Shown here: positions 1-5,407 of the stretch, piece by piece
Layout: each line of letters begins with the position of its first letter
Position numbering within the stretch: position 1 is the first letter of the stretch
From: an uncultured Verrucomicrobiales bacterium
GTDB lineage: Bacteria; Verrucomicrobiota; Verrucomicrobiia; Verrucomicrobiales; Akkermansiaceae
Direction: 5' to 3'
Assembly: GCA_937893015.1 (NCBI GenBank)
Contig: CALBJX010000081.1
Span: 1 to 12,641, forward strand
DNA length: 12,641 nucleotides
Notes under the pieces: generated by a model
Database searches by the model: none
What the model saw: only the letters and a program-made list of their open reading frames with translations
Told to the model about the DNA's origin: nothing
Program-made: the position numbers and the translations under genes

Positions 1-22
1 AAGCCGCGCCTCAATTTGACTT

Positions 23-50
23 CGTACATCGTACATCGTAAATCGTACAT
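23..50. repeat. Four-unit 7-bp tandem repeat
   Basis: Four consecutive heptamers are present: cgtacat, cgtacat, cgtaaat, cgtacat. A TGA lies at 17-19, in frame with a short open stretch from base 2, so the repeat may begin just after the stop codon of a gene outside the window; that gene cannot be confirmed. Bases 51-79 show nothing else recognisable. Similar period-7 repeats occur next to stop codons at 593-613, 5373-5407 and 12379-12405. Confidence 0.85.
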
Positions 51-79
51 CCCTATAAATCCTCATTTGCACATTTCCC

Positions 80-108
80 TTGCACTTTTTCGCCCGCGCG
101 TGTACACT
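80..108 (+). promoter_or_regulatory. Sigma70-like promoter of the MauE/DoxX-like gene
   Basis: The -35 box TTGCAC (80-85) and the -10 box TACACT (103-108) are separated by 17 bases. GTG immediately precedes the -10 box. Only 9 bases separate the -10 box from the ATG at 118, so a transcript would have a leader of about 3 bases. This supports the start at 118 rather than an upstream in-frame ATG at 16. Confidence 0.6.
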
Positions 109-117
109 TCTGGCCGC

Positions 118-591
118 ATGAGAAACAACCGCTACATCACCCTGTTGCTGACACTGCTGCGCGTGGGGCTGGGGCTGTTCTTTCTTGTCACGGCGCTTAT
201 GAAGGTGCCGAATCTCGGCGAGACGGCGGAGTTTTTAACCCGCAGCCGCCTGCTGCCGGAGTTATTCTCACTGCCCCTTGCCTGTATCGGCGTGGGGATG
301 GAGCTTGTCGTGGCGGTGTGTCTGCTGCTGCGCCGTTCCTACCGCGGCGCGACAGTGTGGGGCGCGGTGATGTGCAGCGTGTTCCTGCTGCTCTATGCTC
401 AGGCCTGGGCCCGCGGGCTGGAGCTGAGCTGCAACTGCACCGGCACCACGCACGAGATTGTCAACTACCCGCTCGACACGGGGCTGAGACTCGTTCTGGT
501 GGGTGCCATGGCCCTGCTCATCTGGGATGCCCGCAACCACAACGCCCCGCGCAAGGTGCAGCATTTCGATTTCTCGGAAGCGGACGATTGA
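118..591 (+). CDS. MauE/DoxX-like four-helix membrane protein
   Basis: This encodes a 157-residue inner-membrane protein with about four hydrophobic segments (roughly residues 7-28, 50-71, 78-98 and 122-137). A Cys-x-Cys-x-Gly motif, C105-N-C107-T-G109, lies in the loop before the last helix, as in the MauE/methylamine-utilisation branch of the DoxX superfamily; the pair suggests a thiol redox or quinone-linked role, which is inference. The C-terminus is polar and acidic. I chose the ATG at 118 because the open frame upstream contains the tandem repeat and the promoter, and the hydrophobic segment starts right after 118. No ribosome binding site is visible. It precedes lpxC-fabZ on the same strand, but a 193-base gap with its own promoter suggests separate transcription. 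The substrate cannot be read from the sequence. Confidence 0.75.
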   Translation: MRNNRYITLLLTLLRVGLGLFFLVTALMKVPNLGETAEFLTRSRLLPELFSLPLACIGVGMELVVAVCLLLRRSYRGATVWGAVMCSVFLLLYAQAWARGLELSCNCTGTTHEIVNYPLDTGLRLVLVGAMALLIWDARNHNAPRKVQHFDFSEADD

Positions 592-592
592 G

Positions 593-613
593 GGCAAGAC
601 CGAAGTCCGAAAA
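593..613. repeat. Three-unit 7-bp repeat after a stop codon
   Basis: Starting 2 bases after the TGA at 589-591 are the heptamers ggcaaga, ccgaagt and ccgaaaa. Read in gene direction, they match the repeat after recA (ggcaagt, ccgaatt, ccgaagt, ccgaagg) almost unit for unit. The rest of the gap to 743 holds no gene; it contains an imperfect hairpin around 676-705 and an isolated TATAAT at 715-720. Confidence 0.65.
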
Positions 614-743
614 AAGGCTGTTCTTTTTGCGAAGGCTATTTGAGACCTCTGCACACCCTATTCCGCTACAGTTTAAAAGAGCCTTACACAACAAAAAGCC
701 CTTTTGAACTTGAATATAATGCATGAATTTCTCAAAAACTTCT

Positions 744-771
744 TTGCTTTTCGCGCGAAAACGTGTAGAGT
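744..771 (+). promoter_or_regulatory. Probable lpxC-fabZ promoter
   Basis: The -35-like TTGCTT (744-749) and the -10-like TAGAGT (766-771) are 16 bases apart, again with GTG directly before the -10 box. The TTG-to-GTGTA distance, 19 bases, is the same as in the promoter of the Ppx-like gene. The ATG is 13 bases beyond the -10 box, so the leader would be about 7 bases. A TATAAT at 715-720 is an alternative -10 box but lacks a recognisable -35 partner. Confidence 0.5.
748..761. promoter_or_regulatory. 14-bp perfect palindrome in the lpxC promoter spacer
   Basis: The sequence ttttcgcgcgaaaa equals its own reverse complement. It covers the end of the -35 box and most of the spacer up to 4 bases before the -10 box. 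This is where a dimeric repressor or spacer-twisting activator would bind, so it is a candidate operator; the regulator is unknown. Confidence 0.45.
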
Positions 772-784
772 AGGGACAGACATT

Positions 785-2104
785 ATGGCTATCCGCAAAC
801 AGACCACCCTCGCTAAGTGCACGGCGTTACTCTCCGGCACCTCTCTTCACACGGGCAAGCCCGTCAATCTCACCATCAAGCCCGCCGACCCCGGCACGGG
901 CCTGACCTTCCGCCGCATTGACCTGCCCGACAAGCCCTTCATCCCCGCCTCCGCCGCGCATGTGCAGACGGTGGAACGCGCCACGACGCTGGCCATCGGC
1001 GCCGTGAAGGTGCACACGGTAGAGCACATTCTCTCCGCCCTCACGGGCATGGGCGTGGACAACGCCATCATCGAGATGGATGCCAGCGAGCCCCCCATCG
1101 GCGACGGCTCCGCCAACCCCTACGTGCAGATGATTAAGCAGGCGGGCATCGTGGAGCAGGATGCTCCCTGCACTGTCTGGGATATCCGCGAGCCCATCGA
1201 GGTGCAGACCAAGGGCGGCTCCACCATCGTCATCATGCCCGACAAGCAGTTCCGCGTCTCCGTCACGGCGGTGGGCCCCAACGGCCGCGTCACGCAGTAC
1301 TTCGACTCCGTCATCACGCCGGAGACCTATGAGAAGGAACTCGCGACCTCCCGCACCTTCTGCTTCTACGAGGACATCCAGCCCCTGCTGGAGAAGGGGC
1401 TTATCCAAGGCGGCACGCTGGACAATGCCATCGTCATCAAGGGCGAGGAATACCTCTGCGCGGGCGGTCTGCGCCACCCCAACGAATGCGCCCGCCACAA
1501 GGCCATGGATATGATCGGCGACCTCATCCTCAACGGCCACCGCATCAACGGCCACGTGATTGCCATCATGCCCGGCCACGGCGTGAACACGCAGATGGCC
1601 GCCAAGCTCCAACAGACCATCGAGAGCCTGGAGGCCCTGCGCCCCAAGCCCTTCATCTTCCCCGCGGGTAACACCGCCCTCAACACGGAGGAAGTGCTGA
1701 AACTCCTGCCCCACCGCTATCCCTTCATGCTGGTGGACCGCATCCTCGGCTTCGAGGGCGATACGAAGTGCGTCGGCCAGAAGAACCTCACGATGAACGA
1801 GCTCTTCTTCCAGGGCCACTTCCCCGGCACCCCCGTGATGCCCGGCGTGCTCCAGCTGGAGGCCATGGCGCAGGTCGGCTCCATCCTCATGCTCCGCATG
1901 CCCGAGAATCAGGGCAAAATCGGCTACTTCATGAGCGCTGACAAGGTCAAGTGGCGCAAGCCCGTCGTCCCCGGCGATGTGCTCATCATCGAGGTGGAGC
2001 TCACCAAGCTCCGCGGCGCCATCGGCGTTGCCACCGCCACCTGCTCCGTGAACGGCGAAATCACCTGCGAAGCGGAACTGAAGTTTATGGTGGTGGACCG
2101 ATAA
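785..2104 (+). CDS. lpxC/fabZ: Bifunctional UDP-3-O-acyl-GlcNAc deacetylase / 3-hydroxyacyl-ACP dehydratase
   Basis: This 439-residue cytoplasmic fusion has two enzymes. The N-terminal part (about 1-300) is LpxC, the zinc deacetylase that makes the first committed step of lipid A synthesis. Zinc ligands H81 (in HTVEHIL), H238 and D242 (in RHKAMDMIGD) are present, as is the GDGSA motif at 106-110. The C-terminal part (about 303-439) is the FabZ hot-dog dehydratase, with LLPHRYPF at 307-314, catalytic H345 in GHFPGTPVMPG and E359 in LQLEAMAQ; the H-to-E spacing of 14 matches FabZ. Both active sites look intact. The ATG at 785 was chosen because LpxC homology begins there and the -10 box lies just upstream; the frame is open further upstream, but that stretch contains the promoter. 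The fused form lets one gene control both 3-hydroxyacyl-ACP users. Confidence 0.95.
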   Translation: MAIRKQTTLAKCTALLSGTSLHTGKPVNLTIKPADPGTGLTFRRIDLPDKPFIPASAAHVQTVERATTLAIGAVKVHTVEHILSALTGMGVDNAIIEMDASEPPIGDGSANPYVQMIKQAGIVEQDAPCTVWDIREPIEVQTKGGSTIVIMPDKQFRVSVTAVGPNGRVTQYFDSVITPETYEKELATSRTFCFYEDIQPLLEKGLIQGGTLDNAIVIKGEEYLCAGGLRHPNECARHKAMDMIGDLILNGHRINGHVIAIMPGHGVNTQMAAKLQQTIESLEALRPKPFIFPAGNTALNTEEVLKLLPHRYPFMLVDRILGFEGDTKCVGQKNLTMNELFFQGHFPGTPVMPGVLQLEAMAQVGSILMLRMPENQGKIGYFMSADKVKWRKPVVPGDVLIIEVELTKLRGAIGVATATCSVNGEITCEAELKFMVVDR

Positions 2105-2129
2105 ACATTTCAAACAGGACTCATCCGTC

Positions 2130-2163
2130 AAAAATGGTCTGACAGGCATGTCAGACCATTTTT
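2130..2163. terminator. Bidirectional intrinsic terminator between convergent genes
   Basis: A 14-bp perfect stem (2130-2143 with 2150-2163) encloses a 6-base loop, aggcat. The stem ends are A-rich on the left and T-rich on the right, so an RNA U-tract forms in either direction. It lies 25 bases after the lpxC-fabZ stop and 53 bases beyond the stop of the permease gene on the other strand, and probably serves both. Confidence 0.9.
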
Positions 2164-2216
2164 TCTGTTCCTCTACTCCTCATCCGAACAATCAGAAGCG
2201 CAGATGCTGCTCTGTC

Positions 2217-3374
2217 TTATTTCAGCACGCGGCCGATTTCGCGGTGGGCAGCGACCAGAACGGGGAGGGCGGAGACGGCGATGCACACGAGCAGTGCCGC
2301 GGCAATGAGGCGGATTTCAGGGAAAATTTCCTCCAAGGTCAGCGTGTACTGCGCCGTCTTGAAGAACTGGCGCACGATGATGACCTGACAGCTCATGAAG
2401 ACCTGCACCGCCGCGGCGAAGGAGAGCCCCACCAGCACGGCGTTCTCCGCAAGGAAGGTGAACACCAGCAGGAAGGGGTGAATCCCGAAACTCTTCATGA
2501 GGGTGTAGATGTACTCGTTCTGGCGGTATTCCATGCCCGCCAGCGCGGTGAGCAGGATGCCCACGATGGCCACGATGCCGAGGCAGAAGGTGGCGCGGCA
2601 CTGCGTCTGGTTGCCGAGCACCACGTCCATCTCGCGCAGCAGGCGGGAGGCGGAGGTGACGCTGCCGTTGGCCCCCTCCAGCCGCAGCATGGTGTTGAGC
2701 AGCGTCTCCGCGCGCTCGAGGTCGGCGGCGCTCTCCGGCTCGCGGATGCGCAGCAGGAGGTGGCGGACACCGCTCTGCGCCGCGTTACCCTTAGCTTGGC
2801 GGAATTGCTGCGCGGTGTCGGGGGAAATCAGCACGCCGCCGTGGTTCATGAGCCGCAGCAGCGGGTGGTCATCGGGCAGATAGCGCACGGCGATGGTCCC
2901 CTGCTCCCCCGTGGGCAGGTTCACATCCAGCGGGCCCTGCGCATAGCCCTCCGCGGCTTTGCAGAGCAGCGTAGGGGCGCCCTCCCCCGCCAGCAGGGGG
3001 AACATCTGCGGGCTGCGGCGGAAGTCGTAGGTGTAGAGCGGCAGGCTGCGGTGCTCGCCCGCCGTCACGGAGCCGACGGATTCCAGCTCCAGCGACTCGG
3101 CGCCCAGCTCGCGCTCCAGCGTGGCGGCATCGGGCAGAAAGATGCCTTTGTCCTGCGCGGGGAAGATGACGGCATGCACCAAGTCGCCGCCCTCGCGGAT
3201 GATGCGGTCGCGCACCACCTTGGCGGAGATCACATAGCTGCCGAGGAAACACAGCGCACAGAGCGACAGAAAAAACACCACCAGCACGCGTGCAAGCGGG
3301 CTCGACACGCGCGTGAACCAGCGGTGCACCGTATCCTTAATGAGATACAGAACTGTCAAAATCAATGATTTCAT
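2217..3374 (-). CDS. FtsX/MacB-type ABC transporter permease
   Basis: This 385-residue inner-membrane protein has the type VII ABC layout. One N-terminal transmembrane helix (about 30-50) is followed by a large extracytoplasmic domain (about 51-260), then three helices near 262-283, 303-328 and 356-376. The layout matches MacB, LolC/E and FtsX, which transmit ATPase motion to the periplasm rather than moving substrate through a membrane channel. It is last in the leftward cluster after the ATPase gene. The ATG at 3374 overlaps the 3' end of the ATPase gene by 38 bases and has no ribosome binding site. A GTG about 45 bases downstream has an aagga in front of it and is an alternative start that would remove the overlap. 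The substrate (lipoprotein, antibiotic or cell-wall signal) cannot be decided. Confidence 0.8.
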   Translation of the reverse strand: MKSLILTVLYLIKDTVHRWFTRVSSPLARVLVVFFLSLCALCFLGSYVISAKVVRDRIIREGGDLVHAVIFPAQDKGIFLPDAATLERELGAESLELESVGSVTAGEHRSLPLYTYDFRRSPQMFPLLAGEGAPTLLCKAAEGYAQGPLDVNLPTGEQGTIAVRYLPDDHPLLRLMNHGGVLISPDTAQQFRQAKGNAAQSGVRHLLLRIREPESAADLERAETLLNTMLRLEGANGSVTSASRLLREMDVVLGNQTQCRATFCLGIVAIVGILLTALAGMEYRQNEYIYTLMKSFGIHPFLLVFTFLAENAVLVGLSFAAAVQVFMSCQVIIVRQFFKTAQYTLTLEEIFPEIRLIAAALLVCIAVSALPVLVAAHREIGRVLK

Positions 3375-3978
3375 CGGCAATGTCGAAGAGGCGGCTGTCG
3401 TGGGTGCTGATGATGCAGATGCGGCCGTTTTCCTTGTCTGCCAGCACGAGGCGGCGGATGATGTCGGTGTTGGTGTCGTCCAACCCGGAGGTCGGCTCAT
3501 CCAGCAGGACGACGGCGGCATTCTTCAGAAGCGTGCGGGCGAGGGCGGCGCGCTGGGCCTGCCCGCCCGAGAGCTTGTCTGCGCGGCGTCGGCGCAGCTC
3601 CGTGAGGCCGAGGTCGCGCAGCAGCTGTTCGCAGCGGGGTTTCCACTCCTTGGCGGGCAGCACGGCCATCTCCGCCGCGAGCCGCAGATTGCGCTCCACG
3701 CTCATGAGCGGCAGCAGGTTGATGCCTTGGAACATGTAGGCCACATCGCGGCGCAGGTAGCGGCGGGCGGTCACCTTGGCCCCCGTGGGGGTGATGATGC
3801 GGCCCTTGTCGGGCGTCAGGTAGCCCGCGAGCAGTTTGAGCAAGGTGGTCTTGCCGCTGCCGGAGTAGCCGCGCAGCAGGGTGATGCCCGGGCGGAACAC
3901 ATGCGAGAACCCGCTGATGACCTTGGTCCCGCGGGTGTAGGCGTAGTCCAGTTGCTCGCAGATGAGTTCCCCGTTCAT
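3337..3978 (-). CDS. LolD/MacB-type ABC transporter ATPase
   Basis: This 213-residue cytoplasmic ATPase powers the permease encoded immediately after it. All motifs are present in order: Walker A GYSGSGKTT (37-45), Q-loop Q84, signature LSGGQ (136-140), Walker B VVLLDEP (156-162) with catalytic E161, D-loop SGLD (164-167) and switch H193. The length is typical of LolD/MacB-like ATPases. The ATG at 3978 lies 7 bases after the adaptor stop codon; longer upstream reading in this frame runs antisense-like through the adaptor gene and was rejected. The arrangement adaptor, ATPase, permease resembles MacA-MacB split into three genes. Function is secure; the transported substrate is unknown. Confidence 0.9.
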   Translation of the reverse strand: MNGELICEQLDYAYTRGTKVISGFSHVFRPGITLLRGYSGSGKTTLLKLLAGYLTPDKGRIITPTGAKVTARRYLRRDVAYMFQGINLLPLMSVERNLRLAAEMAVLPAKEWKPRCEQLLRDLGLTELRRRRADKLSGGQAQRAALARTLLKNAAVVLLDEPTSGLDDTNTDIIRRLVLADKENGRICIISTHDSRLFDIADEIIDFDSSVSH

Positions 3979-3985
3979 GGCGGCG

Positions 3986-5002
3986 TCAGTTTCGCGGGCG
4001 CAGGATGATGTCGCGCTCGCCCGTGAGCACGATGACATGCTGCGGGTAGAGGCGGGAGACGAGCTCCTCCCAGTCGGCGCAGGCGGCGGCCTCCGGCTTG
4101 GTGATAAGCTCGCTCTTGCGGACGATGAGGGAGCCCGCATCCGTGTCGTAGACAAGGTGAGCCTGCGCGTGCGAGCCGAGCATGGTGTAGGCCGTCTCGT
4201 GGTCCTCCTTCGCCACGCGGAAGAAGTACACCAGCATGTCCGCGCCGTTTCCGCGCTCCACGCGGCGCTTGTCGAAGGTGCCGACAAGCCGCTTGCCTTC
4301 CGGCAGGGAGACATACACGCTGAAACGCTCGGCGGGCAGCTGTGTCAGCTCCGCGCGGGAGAGGTTGATGGTGATGTAGAAGGCGGAATCGTCGCACACG
4401 GTGGCGAAGGTCTGGCCGGGGGCGGGCACATAGTCAAAGGGGGCCTTGCCGCCGTCCTCGGGCAGAGAGGCGTTGTATTGCAGGCGGCCCGCAAAGGGCA
4501 TGCGCAGGGTCAGCTTGTCGTGGGTGCGCTTGAACTCGTTGCGCTTGATGCGCGGAGCGGATTCCAGCTGGCGGCGTTGCAGGGAGAGGCGTTCGTCAAT
4601 GTCCTTCAGGGAGTCCGCCGTGGGCGGCAGCTCCTCCGCACCGGCGGGTGCCACGTCGCGGGCGAAGGTGCGTTCCTTCTCGCTGAGAGAGAGGTAGAAC
4701 TTCACCTTGCTGCGTTGGGCCTCCAGCTTGCGGATTTCATCCTTGGCGGTGAGGGAGTCGCGGGCGATTTGGAGCTCCATCTCCTCGCGTTCCTGCTCCG
4801 TGCGCTCCTTGTTGAGCACGGCAATCACCGCGCCGCGCTCCTGATGCTGCGCGGCGTCCGCCAGCTCGGCCATCACGCCGGCTTCCGCCGTGAGCACGCT
4901 CACCTGCTCCGGCACGATTTTGGCGGGCAACACCGCCACCTCCGTCGGCTCCGCAGAGGCAGCCAAGGATGTGAGCACGAGAGCGAACAGGGACGCACGC
5001 AT
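3986..5002 (-). CDS. Secreted HlyD/MacA-like periplasmic adaptor protein
   Basis: This 338-residue protein begins with a Sec signal peptide (residues 1-17) with a likely cleavage site after ASA (15-17). A charged, Glu/Lys/Arg-rich helical region at about 58-160 looks like the coiled-coil hairpin of membrane-fusion proteins. It is followed by beta-rich segments (about 165-300) with lipoyl and barrel-like character. The hairpin is interrupted by a Pro/Ala/Gly-rich stretch near 117-128. No N-terminal membrane anchor other than the signal peptide is seen, and there is no lipobox cysteine. The gene sits 19 bases after ybaB and 7 bases before the ATPase gene, so it should be co-transcribed and work with that pump. 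No outer-membrane TolC-like partner is present in the window. Family assignment rests on overall pattern and context, not on a signature motif. Confidence 0.7.
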   Translation of the reverse strand: MRASLFALVLTSLAASAEPTEVAVLPAKIVPEQVSVLTAEAGVMAELADAAQHQERGAVIAVLNKERTEQEREEMELQIARDSLTAKDEIRKLEAQRSKVKFYLSLSEKERTFARDVAPAGAEELPPTADSLKDIDERLSLQRRQLESAPRIKRNEFKRTHDKLTLRMPFAGRLQYNASLPEDGGKAPFDYVPAPGQTFATVCDDSAFYITINLSRAELTQLPAERFSVYVSLPEGKRLVGTFDKRRVERGNGADMLVYFFRVAKEDHETAYTMLGSHAQAHLVYDTDAGSLIVRKSELITKPEAAACADWEELVSRLYPQHVIVLTGERDIILRPRN

Positions 5003-5021
5003 AGGAGGAAGAAAGAGAGGG

Positions 5022-5324
5022 TTACATGGGGAAGCCGAGGCCGCCCGTCACCTTGCGCATCTCCGCCTCCGCCATCTGCTTGGAGCCCGTCAGGGCATCC
5101 TGCACCGCGCGGAGCACGAGGGAGGAAAGGAACTCGGCGTCATCGGGGTCGATGACAGCGGGGTCAATCGAGAGGGCGGTCACCATGCCCGTGCCGTCGG
5201 CCGTCACTTTAATCTTGCCGGATGCAGCTTCCGCCGTGAAGGTTTTTTCTGCGAGACGCGCTTGCGCGTTGGCCATATTCGCCTGCATCGCCTGCGCCTG
5301 TTTCATCAATTTCTGGAGGTTCAT
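5022..5324 (-). CDS. ybaB: YbaB/EbfC nucleoid-associated protein
   Basis: This 100-residue protein fits the YbaB family in size and sequence. It starts with a helix rich in Gln, Ala and Met (MNLQKLMKQAQAMQ), carries the conserved stretch DPDDAEFLSSLVLRAV (about 59-74), and ends in a Gly-rich tail. Family members bind DNA as dimers. The gene lies 82 bases downstream of dnaX on the same strand, the classic dnaX-ybaB order. The usual third partner, recR, is not here; an ABC export cluster follows instead. No ribosome binding site is seen before the ATG. Confidence 0.92.
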   Translation of the reverse strand: MNLQKLMKQAQAMQANMANAQARLAEKTFTAEAASGKIKVTADGTGMVTALSIDPAVIDPDDAEFLSSLVLRAVQDALTGSKQMAEAEMRKVTGGLGFPM

Positions 5325-5350
5325 AAAGCTTTTTTCGATTTTTTTATCCC

Positions 5351-5365
5351 GCGCACGAAGTGCGC
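5351..5365. repeat. Short inverted repeat between dnaX and ybaB
   Basis: The arms gcgcac (5351-5356) and gtgcgc (5360-5365) enclose the 3-base loop gaa. On the minus strand an A-tract, not a U-tract, follows, so it is unlikely to be an intrinsic terminator for dnaX. It may stabilise or process the dnaX-ybaB transcript. Confidence 0.5.
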
Positions 5366-5372
5366 CGAATGT

Positions 5373-5407
5373 TCTACATCTTCAATCTTAAATTCTCAAC
5401 CTTAAAT
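5373..5407. repeat. Five-unit 7-bp repeat abutting the dnaX stop codon
   Basis: Consecutive heptamers on the plus strand are tctacat, cttcaat, cttaaat, tctcaac and cttaaat. The last one ends on the first plus-strand base of the dnaX stop codon (5407-5409), so in gene direction the repeat begins at the stop. Two of the five units are identical, and all share the a at position 6. Confidence 0.65.

Noticed and set aside
23..50. Tandem repeats as a CRISPR array
   Set aside because: The units are 7 bp and contiguous, without spacers, and no cas gene is present.
715..720. Perfect TATAAT upstream of lpxC-fabZ
   Set aside because: No usable -35 sequence lies 15-19 bases upstream, and a paired promoter exists closer to the gene; kept only as an alternative.
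704..784. Upstream in-frame start extending LpxC by 27 residues
   Set aside because: The extension covers the promoter and palindrome and has no similarity to the LpxC N-terminus.
827..2149. Long minus-strand open frame opposite lpxC-fabZ
   Set aside because: Its translation is rich in His, Asp, Gly, Val and Leu with no family resemblance, the usual mirror of a GC-rich gene; the plus strand encodes an intact two-domain enzyme.
2148..5155. Plus-strand open frames opposite the ABC transporter genes
   Set aside because: The minus strand gives complete ABC motifs and a signal peptide; the plus-strand products show none and overlap the terminator.
5351..5365. Hairpin after dnaX as an intrinsic terminator
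   Set aside because: The stem is only 6 bp and is followed in the direction of transcription by A residues, not U.
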